64,000 bases of DNA from JACRDG01 sp963760985 (GCA_963760985.1 CAVXFM010000015.1:1054001-1118000), one strand, 5' to 3'; counted from the stretch's first letter, positions 18,701 through 27,407 are shown. The notes: generated from the letters alone by a model not told the origin. Numbers and translations are program-made.

Positions 18701-20455
18701 ATGGTACCGGGATGCGCTTATGCTCACATCCAGGACTCGATTGTCCCGCGTGAAGCGCTTTGTTTCAAAACCGCTGCACGGAGTCCCTTCCTTGATAAGA
18801 CGCTGAATAATGACTATGCTGGCTTCACGCTCTGAATCGGGAAGGAACGGAATCCTCCTTCCATGAAGCTCTTCCATGGTCCATCCGAAAATTCGCGTGA
18901 ACGATGGGTTCACGTACTGGGCGTTTCCGTCCATGTCGTAGATGACAATCGCGTCTGCCGAGGAATTGAGCAGGGACCGATACAGTTCTTCTCCTCTCTT
19001 GGACTCTTCATAGAGGAGCTTGTATTTTTCTTTGCTCTCCCGCAAAGCTTCTTCCGCGGACTTGCTGAGGGAGATATCGCGCAGTATGACAAAGAAACCT
19101 GCGGGATTGCCCTCGTGGTCAAGAAAACGAGAACCGCTCACACTTACGTGTACCAGATGCCCTTCTTTGGTGAAGCGTCGGGTCTCCTGGTTGGAAAAGA
19201 GCTCACCGTTGATCACCTTGCTGATCATTTCATTGGTTTCAGGCCAGTTTTCCGAAGGCACGTACGGTATCCTCCGGCCTTCCAGTTCCTGGAAAGTCCA
19301 CCCGAAGACGCGCGTGTGCGCTTCGTTGAGGTACGTGGCCGTGCCATCCATGTCGTACACCACGATCGGATCTGCCGACGCATTGAGCAGGGATCGGTAG
19401 AGCTGCTCCGCTCTCTTGGTCTGCTCGTACAGTTCCTTGTACCGAAGCTCGCTTTCCCTGACGCGAGCTTTGGCCATCTTACGTGAAATCTCCACTGCTG
19501 CCAGATTGCCAAGCAACGAGAGGATATTGAGATCGGCCTCGGAAAACTTGGTCTTGGTACGGTTGTACACGTACAGAACGCCGAGGTTGACGTCGTCCAT
19601 TTTGATGGGCACGGCAATTCCGGAAATCAAGCCTTCAGAGCGGATCACGTCGTGAAACAGGGGTTCCACTTCCTGAAAATAGTCTTCCAAGGAGCGTCTC
19701 TCGCCGGTGGCCGCGACTCTCCCTCCATGACCTGATCCCATAGGGATTCTCAACCGGGTGAAGGCTTCTGTCCGAAGGCCCGACCAGGTGTGCATGCACA
19801 GATCGCCGCTCGGTTCATCCCGTAATGCAATGAACGACGTGTCAGCCCGGAGCGCGTTGCGACTCTTTTCCACCACGAGAGACAGGTTCTCTTCGAGGGA
19901 ATGCTCCGCGGTCATGGCTAAAGCCAGATCGTAAAGTTGTTGGAACGTGTTGAGTTCCGTTTCAAGCCCGCGGGCTGCCTTGATGCGTTGAGTCACGTCC
20001 AGGAGCGTGCCGATGATCGCGGGCCTACCGTTGTAGTCGGTCAGCGCCCCAAACCCCTCCACGAATATGATTTCCCGGTCGCTCCTTATTCCCCGGAACT
20101 GGGCATCGAGCCGGTCCGCATCGCCTGACATGAAGCGCCCGAGGCTTCGTTCCACCGCGGGCAGGTCTTCGGCAAAGACAAGTTCGCGGAGCCCTTTCTT
20201 GTTTATGACGTCCTCCACTTCGTACCCGAAGATCTCGGCCATCTTCGGGTTGACGTATCGGAAGCAGTCATCCTGGAAGAGGTACACGCCGACTACGGAT
20301 TTTTCCGTGAGTTTCCTGAACTTGTTTTCCGATTGTCTCAGGGCTTCTGCGATCCATTTCCGATCAATATCAGCTTCCTCCAACTGAGCTACCCGCCGCC
20401 TCAACTGGGCCAACTCATCGATAAGCTGCGCCTTGGTTTTGTCCAGGTCGTTCAT
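15746..20455 (-). CDS. Large cytoplasmic multi-PAS/GAF sensor histidine kinase
   Basis: A 1569-residue kinase with no membrane segment. Order, roughly: coiled coil 1-38, PAS 40-160, GAF 170-325, PAS 345-458, PAS 488-600, PAS 628-740, GAF 755-908, PAS 938-1048, PAS 1061-1183, PAS 1198-1305, HisKA ~1312-1365 with HHLSHELKTPLAVI, then HATPase ~1408-1565 with LVKNAMENTPDEG (N box), VEDRGVGI and GGKGLELMRLKML. The two GAF domains are close copies (YDLALAMTAEHSLEENL versus YDLALAMIAERSLDENL), as are several PAS domains, so the protein grew by internal duplication. The ATPase domain ends in an insert with four cysteines, spaced CX9CX6CX8C, at 15800-15880. No response regulator is adjacent, so the partner is elsewhere. 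The signal is presumably intracellular, perhaps redox, given the cysteines. Confidence 0.92.
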   Translation of the reverse strand: MNDLDKTKAQLIDELAQLRRRVAQLEEADIDRKWIAEALRQSENKFRKLTEKSVVGVYLFQDDCFRYVNPKMAEIFGYEVEDVINKKGLRELVFAEDLPAVERSLGRFMSGDADRLDAQFRGIRSDREIIFVEGFGALTDYNGRPAIIGTLLDVTQRIKAARGLETELNTFQQLYDLALAMTAEHSLEENLSLVVEKSRNALRADTSFIALRDEPSGDLCMHTWSGLRTEAFTRLRIPMGSGHGGRVAATGERRSLEDYFQEVEPLFHDVIRSEGLISGIAVPIKMDDVNLGVLYVYNRTKTKFSEADLNILSLLGNLAAVEISRKMAKARVRESELRYKELYEQTKRAEQLYRSLLNASADPIVVYDMDGTATYLNEAHTRVFGWTFQELEGRRIPYVPSENWPETNEMISKVINGELFSNQETRRFTKEGHLVHVSVSGSRFLDHEGNPAGFFVILRDISLSKSAEEALRESKEKYKLLYEESKRGEELYRSLLNSSADAIVIYDMDGNAQYVNPSFTRIFGWTMEELHGRRIPFLPDSEREASIVIIQRLIKEGTPCSGFETKRFTRDNRVLDVSISASRYHDHEGVPAGMLVILCDITHRKQVEEALRKSEEKYRELYAEAESSSKLYRTLLDVSPEPIIVYDVQGIPSYVNPAFTKVFGWTFEELQGKRVDFVPTENWPETQDMIDTVLRGENFSGRETRRYTKSGNVIDVSVSGAVFFDNEGTATGSVVHLRDITARKKAEANLAAELKKFQGLYDLALAMIAERSLDENLELLVEQSRKLLAADKSYIALRDEGSDELYMHKLSGVDTESFKTLRIPLGAGLGGKVAETGQRFIVEEYLKEVGPPFHDIARQEGLFSGIAVPVQIGRTNLGVLYVFNRTRTPFSKADLDTLSLLGNLAAVEITRKRAQDKLRESEENFKKLYEESKRREELYLSLLNSSPDAIIIYDMEGRAKYVNPSFTRIFGWTLKEVEGRQIPFVPENQREATMAVIRGVIQNGVSCSGYETRRYTKDGRILDISVSASRNSDHAGNPTGTLAILRDITHRKEAEAALKESEERFRTLAEVAPFGLVIVDANERTEYVNPKFTEFFGYAREDLRDSATWFRIAYPTERSRKAAEAVWRAEAADIQSEYGIGKEAKARVFAVKCKDGRIKIASFRGVVLANGRIIATFLDVTAEVQAQEKIIRAKNEWERTFNAVSDLIVILDDTHRIVRVNKALADRLHRTPDEVIGMECRKDDQEEATAAALCPDVNVVTLGREYSGEVMDESLGGVFDLRVSPLHDESGRVVGSVHVARDITAFKSMERARRRAIHHLSHELKTPLAVIKSSLKHLYRKDQSGKSREARIDRIRRNVQRLTDIQQIVQEMVAPREYRPRPFSVISATHEILEVCRTRGAHRAVELVPRLDLVETDMIDPDLFREIVATLVKNAMENTPDEGEVAVYLTSVPSGVLLQVEDRGVGITASDREFVFRAFYHTQSTSVYSTKNPFDFNAGGKGLELMRLKMLSEDGRFEITFESTRCRHIKKGVYDCPGRISLCAAVRDAESCRKSGGTTFSVLFHDRAK

Positions 20456-21072
20456 AAGGGGTTTTCTCCCTATTGGAGTAAGCAGTGGAAAATACGGGGG
20501 GAAAAAGAAAAAGGTCGTAATGGTTCACATAATTGTAAGAGAAAGAACGAAAAAAGTCCAGAACGGGTAACACGTTTCAGCAACGAAGACTCCGCTGCGC
20601 TTCGGCAGCTCGAACATTCACCTTTCTTGGTGCCCGTGCCTCGCCGAGGCAGGGAAGGCGAGTTGGGGCATTTGCCGAGGTTCGGCAAGAAGAAATCTTT
20701 CTTTGTCGTCGTGTTTCAAGGAATGGGCGTTGGAGCGGAGGCACAAGCGGTTTTGAAGGGATAAGCAGAGCATGCAGTGGCTTGGTGTGCAATAGCCTGG
20801 GACGGACCTTCGGGCTTCACGCACAAGGACCAGCGCAGTGCATCTCGCGTGCTGTTTCTCTCCCGTCGATCAAGGAGCGAGACAAGCCTTGGGTGCTCTC
20901 TTATGGGACCGACAAAAAAGCACTTGACAGGGCAGATAGTTTACTAGTAATTCATTAACGTGTTTACTATTTGGCTCAATGGCAGACCACGCGCGCACCG
21001 TCGCGGGGTTTGCCGTTAAGCAGACCGGCGAAGAAAAGGCAGTTCGTGCCAAAATACCAAGGGGACAGCAAC
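20456..21072. other. Intergenic region between the divergent kinase and MarR genes
   Basis: 617 bases with no supported gene. The right end holds the MarR promoter and operator-like palindromes at 20924-20967; the rest shows nothing I can name. Confidence 0.5.
20924..20967 (+). promoter_or_regulatory. MarR gene promoter with two adjacent operator-like palindromes
   Basis: A TTGACA (20924-20929) is followed 15-18 bases later by TA-rich -10 candidates. Overlapping them are GTTTAC-TA-GTAATT (20939-20952) and ATTAAC-GT-GTTTAC (20954-20967), two imperfect palindromes with the same 2-base spacer. This is the expected layout for autorepression by a MarR dimer. Confidence 0.5.
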
Positions 21073-21519
21073 ATGATTTTGGATGAAAAGATCATGGTCC
21101 TCGTCGTGATGGCTTCGGAGATGTTCAAGAAGAAATCCTCGGCCATTTTCAGGCGATACGGCCTTACTTTTTCCCAGTACAGTGTGCTGAAATACCTCGT
21201 CGCATGCGAAGACGGCAGGGACACGGTCGGCAACGTAAGCAAGCACATGCTGGTAACAGGGGCAAATGTGACCGGCCTCGCGAAACGGATGGAGCGGACC
21301 GGAATGCTCGAACGAAAGAGCGATTCAAAGGACGAGCGGCTCACCATGCTGCACATCACACCGACGGGATTGAAATCCGTTGAGGCAATCCGAGAGATCC
21401 AGGAAAGACATGTGGGGGAATACCTGCACACATGGCCCCCGGAAAAGAAAGAAGAGATTCTCTCGGGTCTCAAGAAGATCGTCCGCACAGGAAAACGTCT
21501 GAAAGTGTCCAAATATTAA
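21073..21519 (+). CDS. MarR family transcriptional regulator (first of a tandem pair)
   Basis: A 148-residue winged helix-turn-helix regulator. From ATG 21073 (AGGGG upstream) it reads MILDEKIMVLVVMASEMFKKKSSAIFRRYGLTFSQYSVLKYL, the dimerisation and first DNA-binding helices, then GNVSKHMLVTGANVTGLAKRMERTGMLERKSDSKDERLTMLHIT, the recognition helix and wing of MarR proteins (the DxRxxxLxLT-like wing is DERLTMLHIT). MarR proteins usually repress neighbouring genes and release DNA on binding a small, often aromatic, ligand. It lies upstream of a second MarR gene on the same strand and is close to a molybdenum hydroxylase and acyl-CoA genes, so a phenolic or CoA-thioester ligand is plausible but not shown. 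Confidence 0.9.
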   Translation: MILDEKIMVLVVMASEMFKKKSSAIFRRYGLTFSQYSVLKYLVACEDGRDTVGNVSKHMLVTGANVTGLAKRMERTGMLERKSDSKDERLTMLHITPTGLKSVEAIREIQERHVGEYLHTWPPEKKEEILSGLKKIVRTGKRLKVSKY

Positions 21520-21657
21520 ACCGCAGCACTCCGGATTTGTTGATCACGGAACTTCCGTGGAAAACGATCGCTTGCTCGGAAAGAACTTCTGAGAGAAGAC
21601 AGCATCTCACCACCGGCAGAGCAGTACGTAAACAGGGCAGAATCGGCCATTAAATTA

Positions 21658-21697
21658 TTGACAATTCTTGCGTTACTTCCTAGCTTACGTGGTAAAC
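21658..21697 (+). promoter_or_regulatory. Promoter and operator-like palindrome of the second MarR gene
   Basis: TTGACA at 21658-21663 serves as a -35 candidate. Downstream, GCTTAC-GTG-GTAAAC (21683-21697) is a palindrome with the same half-sites as those before the first MarR gene, with a 3-base spacer. Confidence 0.42.
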
Positions 21698-21724
21698 CAT
21701 TTTGTACAGGAAGGTTGTACCACC

Positions 21725-22196
21725 GTGTCCGATTCCGGCTATACAAGTGATATGAGTATTGATGAACGAATCATGATGGCAATGGTTCGCATTGCCGAAC
21801 GTTTCAAAAAGAATTCTTCGGCCTTAGTGAAAGAATGGGGCCTCACGTTCTCTCAGTATAATGTGCTCAGGGTCTTGGATGCCTCGGAGAACGGCGCGAA
21901 TACCATGAAGAACGTAAACAGAATTATGTTGGTTTCCAGTGCCAACATGACAGGTATTGCAAAGAGACTGGAAAAAACCGGGTTTATTCTGAGGAAAAGC
22001 GATCCCAACGATGACCGCATAAAGTGGCTGCAAATCACCCCCGCGGGAGTACCTGGTGCTTAAAGCGATTTCCGATCACAAGGAGCAAAGCTTAAAACAA
22101 TACCTGGTCGCATACTCTGACGAACAAAAGACCACCCTCCTGACTACGCTTCGCGAAATCCTCGGCCAGACAGGGAACAAACCACCAGGCAAATAA
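21725..22196 (+). pseudogene. MarR family regulator (second of the pair), broken near its C-terminus by a +1 frameshift
   Basis: Paralogue of the preceding regulator: MSIDERIMMAMVRIAERFKKNSSALVKEWGLTFSQYNVLRVLDA and ITGIAKR-type recognition helix (MTGIAKRLEKTGFILRKSDPNDDRIKWLQITPAG) align closely with it. The start is probably GTG 21725, with AGGAAGG ten bases upstream, or ATG 21752. The frame ends at 22063, but the next frame continues EYLVLKAISDHKEQSLKQYL to 22196, the missing dimerisation helix. Removing one base in the GGG at 22045-22047 joins the two. Without its C-terminal helix the protein would not dimerise normally. The short homopolymer suggests a sequence error. Expected ligand and targets as for its neighbour. 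Confidence 0.8.
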
Positions 22197-22206
22197 CTCG
22201 CCATCG

Positions 22207-22259
22207 GCAGTTCTCTGCCTGCGCCTCTGGGGAGCGACGCAAGGCCGTCTCATCACTTG
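22207..22259. repeat. Partial short palindromic repeat (type II)
   Basis: Contains GAGCGACGCAAGGCCGTCTCATCACTT, the core and right half of the short element; the left half is degraded. It abuts a long copy at 22269. Confidence 0.5.
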
Positions 22260-22268
22260 GCTTATGCT

Positions 22269-22418
22269 GGTTGCCAAAAGTGTTGTCTGTTTAATTCTTC
22301 TGAGAAGGCGGGGGGTCCTGCTTTACTACGAGCGACGCAGAGCCGTCGAATCTTCGTTCAGGGGACCTCCCGCGTTCTTTCACAAGCTCCAGCCATTCGG
22401 TCAGAATTTTTTTGCATG
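22269..22418 (+). repeat. Dispersed palindromic repeat (type I)
   Basis: Starts GGTTGCCAAAAGTG, has the core GAGCGACGCAGAGCCGTCGAATC and ends CAGAATTTTTTTGCA, a decayed version of the inverted end. About 150 bp, same orientation as the copies at 31836, 38286 and 43978. Confidence 0.68.
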
Positions 22419-22466
22419 GGCGACACCAGTAACCATTTCGCACGACTTTCCTCGATCGTCGTACAC

Positions 22467-22543
22467 CAAACCACGAAGTCGTTCAGACACGATGAAGTCA
22501 AGGTACTATTCTCTTTGGGTCCCCTCGTGGTTCATTCCTTGTC
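22467..22543. repeat. Degenerate ACCACGAAG inverted repeat
   Basis: ACCAAACCACGAAGTC at the left is answered by TTTGGG...CCTCGTGGTTC at the right. A better preserved relative lies at 26412-26516. Confidence 0.4.
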
Positions 22544-22570
22544 ACTGACCGAACGCTTTCCCTCGATCAC

Positions 22571-24842
22571 TTACTTCTTCTCAAGGTCTTGCAGGATCTT
22601 CTCCGGGGTTATGGGCAAATCCATGCACCGATAACCGATCGCGTGATACACCGCGTCGGAAATGGCAGGGGCAGTGGGAGACGCAAGGCCTTCTCCTGCC
22701 TCTTTTGCCCCCATGGGTCCTTCCGGTTCGTACGTATCCACATGCACCACTTCACTGGGAGGCATGTCCATAGCCATGGGCATTTTGTAGTCTGCAAAGT
22801 TGGTGTTCAGGGTTTTCCCCCCATCCATGACGAATTGTTCGGAAAGCGCGTATCCAAGCCCCATCTGGATGGAACCCGCGAGCTGTCCTTCCACGCTTCT
22901 CGGGTTGATCACGGTTCCGCAATCATGGGCAGTCCACATGTGCTTCACTTCGACGAGCCCTGTTTCTTTGTCAACCTCAACCTCAGCTACCTGAGCGCCA
23001 AAACCGAAAGCAGGGGTCACCAGGCCCTTGTCGCGAGGGGTGTACCGAACCGCGTGCAACGATCGGCTCTCCTCGGTTGGCTTTTTGCGCCATGGCGACA
23101 GCCTCACCAAAGCTCAAGCCGTAATCGGATTTGACTTTGGACTGTATGCGGCCGTCCTTGCATTCGAGTTCATGGATCACGTTGAGGTTGAAGCGCGCGG
23201 ACACTGAGCCGAAGAGTTGCTGCTTGATCTTGCGTGCCGCGTCGATCACCGCATTGCCCGCCATGAGGGTGAGCCGGCTTCCCCATGCCCCCAGATCCGC
23301 TTGCGGCGTCATGGCCGTATCCGCCACCGTGAGCCGGATGTCCTCCATCTGCAAGCCCAATTCCTCCGCGAGGATCTGTTTGAGCACCGTGTCCGAGCCC
23401 TGTCCGATATCTGCGGCCATGCTCAGCAGATGCGCGGTGCCGTCGGAAAATACTCTGACTTCGGCCGCGGAGAACGGATACTGGGTGTTGAACCAGTTGA
23501 ACACTCCCCCCGATATGAAGCTATAGCAGCCGATACCTATCCCCTGACCGGGTTTGAGCGTCTTCCGTTTTTCCTTCCACCCGCTCATCTCAGCCACCGC
23601 CTGTATGGATTCAGTGAAGCCGCAGCTGGAAATGGTGGCCACGTCAGGGATTTCATCACCCGAAACCTGGGCGTTCTTGATCCTCAGATCGATGGGATCG
23701 ATCCCCAGGGCCTCGGCTGCCATATTCATCTGGATCTCGGTGGCATACAGTGATTGCGGAGCGCCGAACCCGCGCATCGCGCTTGCAGGCGGTTTGTTTG
23801 TGTACACGTGCTCCCCGTGAAATCGGTAACTGGGATAGCGGTAGAGCATGGCCCCGAAGTTGCCGCACAGGAACGTGGCCGTCGGTCCCATAGCATTGTA
23901 TGCGCCGCCGTCCAGCCGGATCTTCAAATCCTTGGCCACGAGGGTCCCGTCCTTCTTGAATCCCACCTTGGAGTGGAGCGTCATGGGATGTCTCCGCCTT
24001 CCGGCCAGAAACTCCTCTTCCCTGCTCAGGGTGAATTTTACGGGTCGGCCTGTCATCTTTGCCATGAGCGCGGCACAAAACTCCCATGTGCGCAATTCCA
24101 TCTTGCCGCCGAATCCGCCACCCACGTAGGGCTTGATCACCCGGATGTCGTTTTCCCGCATCCCCAGTGTGGAAGCCAGGAGACACTGCACGATGTACGG
24201 CACCTGTGTAGACGTCCACAGGGTGATGCGGCCGTCCAAATCCACTTGGGCCAAGGCTGAGCAGGGCTCGAGATATGCGTGGCTCACTCCGTGGACTTTG
24301 AACACGTCTTCCCGGATATAGTCGGATTCTGCGAATCCCTTTTCCACATCCCCGTACTTGATCCGTCGATTCACGCTCACATTGCTTGGGCAATAGTCGT
24401 GGAGCACCGGTGCGCCAGGCGCCATGGACGAATCCACATCAAAGACCGCGGGGATTTCCTCGTATTCCACCTCGATGAGTTCCAGGGCCTCTTCTGCAGT
24501 GTCCTTATCGGTCGCGCAGACCGCTACCACTTCGTCCCCGATAAACCTCACCTTGTCCACTGCCAGCGGATATTCGTCCTGGGTTTCCGGAAATAGCCTC
24601 CAGTTGCCGTATTTGATCTTGGGCGTGTCTTCCGCGGTGAGCACGCATTTCACGCCGGGAAGTGCCGCTGCTTTGCTCGTATCAATTCGCTTGATGAGCG
24701 CATGTGCGAAGGGGCTCCTCAGTATCCTTCCGTGGAGCATTCCCGGGAGCTTCATATCATCAGTATAGATCGCAGATCCCCTCGCTTTGGCGGTAGCATC
24801 GGTCCTGGGCACGTCTTTTCCGATTATGTTGAACTTCTTCAT
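22571..24842 (-). pseudogene. Molybdopterin-binding catalytic subunit of a xanthine dehydrogenase-family hydroxylase, broken by a +1 frameshift
   Basis: About 760 residues in two frames. The first (24842 to ~23045) gives IIGKDVPRTDATAKARGSAIYTDDMKLPGMLHGRILRSPFAHA, PYVGGGFGGKMELRTWEFCAALM, PPASAMRGFGAPQSLYATE and AADIGQGSDTVLKQI, all molybdopterin and cofactor-binding motifs. The second (to 22571) continues YTPRDKGLVTPAFGFGAQVAEVEVD and ends with GAKEAGEGLASPTAPAISDA, which carries the catalytic glutamate. One extra base near 23045 (a CC/GG pair) separates them. The complete enzyme would hydroxylate a heteroaromatic ring, aldehyde or aromatic CoA ester using water as the oxygen source. The subunit order downstream of the FeS and FAD genes is typical. 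All active-site motifs are intact, so a sequence error is more likely than loss of function. Confidence 0.85.
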
Positions 24843-24863
24843 GACTATTCCTTTCCGTATACC

Positions 24864-25739
24864 TCAGCCCTTGCTTGCCCGCTCAAAGGCTTCATTAAGG
24901 GCCCGCCGGGTCAAAACCGTGACCATCGTCTTGCGCCATTCTGCGCTCGATCTCATATCCGAGATGGGTCTGGCTTCTTCTGATGCCTGATCGCCTGCCT
25001 GCTGAATCACTTCGACCGTAGGTTCACGGCCCTGCAGCAGGGCTTCGGTCTTGGTCGCACGCATGGGAAGCGGTGCCACCGCGCCCAGGACGATCTTGGC
25101 TTCCTTGCAGCTCTGGCCATTGAGGGCAACATGGACGCCGACGCACACGGCCGCGATATCCACGCCGCAGCGTGCGGATATGCGTTTGTACGATGCGCCT
25201 GACTTCGGCTGTGGGGCAGGAATGTGTATGGATGTGAGCATTTCGCCGCGCTCCATGGCGGTCATGCCGGGTCCTCGAAAGAACTCGTTCACCGGTAGCT
25301 TTCGTTCTCCCTTGAGACTCGACAAGGTAAGTTCCGCGTTCATGGTCATGAGTGGCGGCGCGGTATCCGCAGACGGGGCAGCATTGCAGATGTTGCCCGC
25401 GACCGTACCCATGTTGCGCACTTCCACATTGGCCATACAACTGACTGCATACGAGAGGCTCGGATAATACTTTACCACGTCCGGATGCGAGGTGACTTGT
25501 CCGAGCCGAGCAAGAGCGCCGAGAGTCAATCCCTCGGTACCATGGAAACGGATACCTCGGAGGCTCTCGATCTGCTGAATATCAATGATTGCGGCAGGCT
25601 TGAGAAGGCCGTGGCTCATTTTGACCATGACATCGGTCCCTCCAGCCATCAGCCGAGCGCCCTCTCCCTGGTCCGCCAAGAGGTGTAAAGCCTCCTCAAT
25701 CGTCTTTGGTACAAAATATGCGAACTTTGGCAGTCTCAT
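24864..25739 (-). CDS. FAD-binding subunit of the molybdenum hydroxylase (CoxM-like)
   Basis: A 291-residue flavoprotein that passes electrons from the 2Fe-2S subunit to an acceptor. The FAD-binding motifs are AGGTDVMVKMSHG near residue 35 and RNMGTVAGNICNAAPSADTAPPLM near residue 110; the C-terminal CO_deh_flav_C region follows (SDMRSSAEWRKTMVTVLTRRAL). The cysteine-rich loop that binds the extra 4Fe-4S cluster in 4-hydroxybenzoyl-CoA reductase is absent. ATG 25739 overlaps the stop of the 2Fe-2S subunit gene (ATGA), so translation is coupled, and a 21-base gap separates it from the molybdopterin subunit gene. Confidence 0.9.
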   Translation of the reverse strand: MRLPKFAYFVPKTIEEALHLLADQGEGARLMAGGTDVMVKMSHGLLKPAAIIDIQQIESLRGIRFHGTEGLTLGALARLGQVTSHPDVVKYYPSLSYAVSCMANVEVRNMGTVAGNICNAAPSADTAPPLMTMNAELTLSSLKGERKLPVNEFFRGPGMTAMERGEMLTSIHIPAPQPKSGASYKRISARCGVDIAAVCVGVHVALNGQSCKEAKIVLGAVAPLPMRATKTEALLQGREPTVEVIQQAGDQASEEARPISDMRSSAEWRKTMVTVLTRRALNEAFERASKG

Positions 25740-26233
25740 GGCTTTACCTCTTCCGATTTCCCGTTCCGCATGGTCTCGGCAGCTACGCCGACTGCTTCCA
25801 CAATCTGGTTGTATCCGGTGCATCTGCACAGGTGCCCCGATAACCCGGCTCTGATTTCTTTCTCAGTGGGCGAAGGGTTGTGATTCAACAGATTGACCGC
25901 GGCCATCTCCATCCCGGATGTACAAAAACCGCATTGAATAGCTCCGGTCTTGACAAAGGCCTCCTGCACGGGATGCAGTTCTTCGCCCGATGGCGCAAGG
26001 CCCTCGATGGTCCTCACGGCTTTACCATTTACCGCCACCGCCAGGGTCAAGCAGGAACTGATGGAACGATTGTCCACAATCACGGTGCACGCGCCGCAAT
26101 CTCCCGTGCCGCAACCAAGCTTGGTGCCAGTCAGATTAAGATCGTCACGCAGCACTTCATTCAGCGTCCGCCAGGGATCCACTGCGAGGGAATATTCGTC
26201 CCCATTCACCGTAAATTTGATCTCGTGTTTCAT
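25736..26233 (-). CDS. 2Fe-2S subunit of the molybdenum hydroxylase (CoxS-like)
   Basis: A 165-residue protein with two 2Fe-2S clusters. The N-terminal plant-ferredoxin-type cluster is GTKLGCGTGDCGACTVIVD plus SSCLTL; the C-terminal all-helical cluster is QCGFCTSGMEM and GHLCRCTGYNQIVEAV, both complete. It carries electrons from the molybdenum centre to FAD. ATG 26233 is preceded by GGAGGAAGAAG; further upstream starts would add a poorly conserved tail. It is the first gene of the three-gene operon. The upstream region contains repeats and an MFS remnant but no clear operator. Confidence 0.92.
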   Translation of the reverse strand: MKHEIKFTVNGDEYSLAVDPWRTLNEVLRDDLNLTGTKLGCGTGDCGACTVIVDNRSISSCLTLAVAVNGKAVRTIEGLAPSGEELHPVQEAFVKTGAIQCGFCTSGMEMAAVNLLNHNPSPTEKEIRAGLSGHLCRCTGYNQIVEAVGVAAETMRNGKSEEVKP

Positions 26234-26640
26234 TTGCTTCTTCCTCCATCCAAGTCCCGGACGGGAAACCTCAGCGATTCCCACCGAAAGGTCCGCGCAC
26301 CAGGTCTTCGTGTAATTTCGCTTCATCTCGTTGTGTCAAAATCCCAGTACACCATTTCTTATGCCATTCCTCAATATGTGAAACCGTTCACCGCGGGGTT
26401 TGCCGGAAACAAAAAACCATACCACGAAGTCACGAAGACACAAAGTCACAAAGCGAAAAGGAATCGACCTTTGAGTTCTCCGTGTCCGAGTGTCTTTGCG
26501 GTGTGTTTTTCCTCGTACAACCAACGGTCGCTCTGAACGATTTTCCGAATCATAAAGACCATCGTACGACGCGTTCGGCCGGACCGCTTCGCAACTGCTC
26601 TACGCTGCAAAGTAGGAAGCGGGCTGAGGGCCTTATCTCG
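26234..26640. other. Intergenic region upstream of the molybdenum hydroxylase operon
   Basis: No gene is supported. It includes the ACCACGAAG repeat at 26412-26516 and must hold the operon promoter, which I could not pin down. Confidence 0.4.
26412..26516. repeat. ACCACGAAG...GACACAAAG inverted repeat
   Basis: AAAACCATACCACGAAG and repeated CACGAAGACACAAAG on the left are mirrored by GTGTCTTTGCGGTGTGTTTT on the right. Such CACGAAGACACAAAG repeats are widespread in environmental bacterial genomes. A degraded copy is at 22467-22543. Confidence 0.5.
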
Positions 26641-26644
26641 GTTT

Positions 26645-27040
26645 TCAGGCAACTTGTCTTTCCGATTCAGCATCCGTCGCAGCCTCGCGGCTCCGGGCCG
26701 CGGCAGCAGCGAGGTGCCTCTGTAATATAATTATGGCCACAGCAATACACAACGCTGCCATGGCGTTCGTGGCACAGATTCGGCTGACGCTCCAGTTGAG
26801 ACTGAGGACAACGCCGCCCATCACCGGCGCGAGCAACGAGCCTATTTTGCCGATCGCGTACGGCCAACCGATGCCGGAGCCCCTGATGTCAAGGGGATAG
26901 GAAACCACACATGATGTACGAAAACGCGAGGCTGTACTGCTGTACCGAAGCACCGCTTTTCCGCACAAACGTAAACACCCCAATAATGAAAGCTGATACC
27001 AGCAACATTCTCTTGCGCCCCCAGACGGTTCCTTTACACT
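26645..27040 (-). pseudogene. Remnant of an MFS transporter (C-terminal helices only)
   Basis: Two frames on the minus strand hold the last part of a major facilitator protein: GRKRMLLVSAFIIGVFTF in one, then YPLDIRGSGIGWPYAIGKIGSLLAPVMGGVVLSL and a final helix AALCIAVAIIILQRH in the other. The phrase YPxxIRxxGIGWxxxxGRxGxxxxP is typical of aromatic-acid:proton symporters (AAHS family). The first eight or so helices are missing, and the frames are joined only by removing one base near 26900. Unlike the other frameshifted genes this one is also truncated, so it is a true pseudogene. It hints that the neighbourhood once imported an aromatic acid. Confidence 0.65.
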
Positions 27041-27407
27041 GATCGTCCGGCTCCCCACGTGTGGCCCTCCCCAAAACCTGATATTCCGCTTCAAACTTTG
27101 AGCGGATCGGTATTTTGCAGCACTTCCTCGCACATGAACGTGTCAGCGTACCTTCCGTAACGTGGTTGCTTCGACAACACCCTGACATGATGTCACCTTT
27201 GGTCGGTTGCTCTTGGATTGGCCAAGAATGGCTCTCCAGGCTGCTGAGAGAATCGGCATCCTCCAGACACACCAATCGGGTTCGGCAGGTACCGCCACTT
27301 TCGCGGTGAAGCCGTCACGGAATTACCTCGCTTTTGGCTTCCAAGAAAAAAGGGGACTCTGAAGTCTGTAGTTCCGACAGCTCATCTATGGAGCCGGATG
27401 TGTACCC
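27041..27407. other. Gap without a supported gene
   Basis: Between the MFS remnant and the end of the acyl-CoA ligase gene. Short open frames only; no recognisable coding or structural signal. Confidence 0.35.

Noticed and set aside
22571..26233. Assignment as 4-hydroxybenzoyl-CoA reductase
   Set aside because: The FAD subunit lacks the additional cysteine loop for a 4Fe-4S cluster that defines that enzyme, so a more general molybdenum hydroxylase label is safer.
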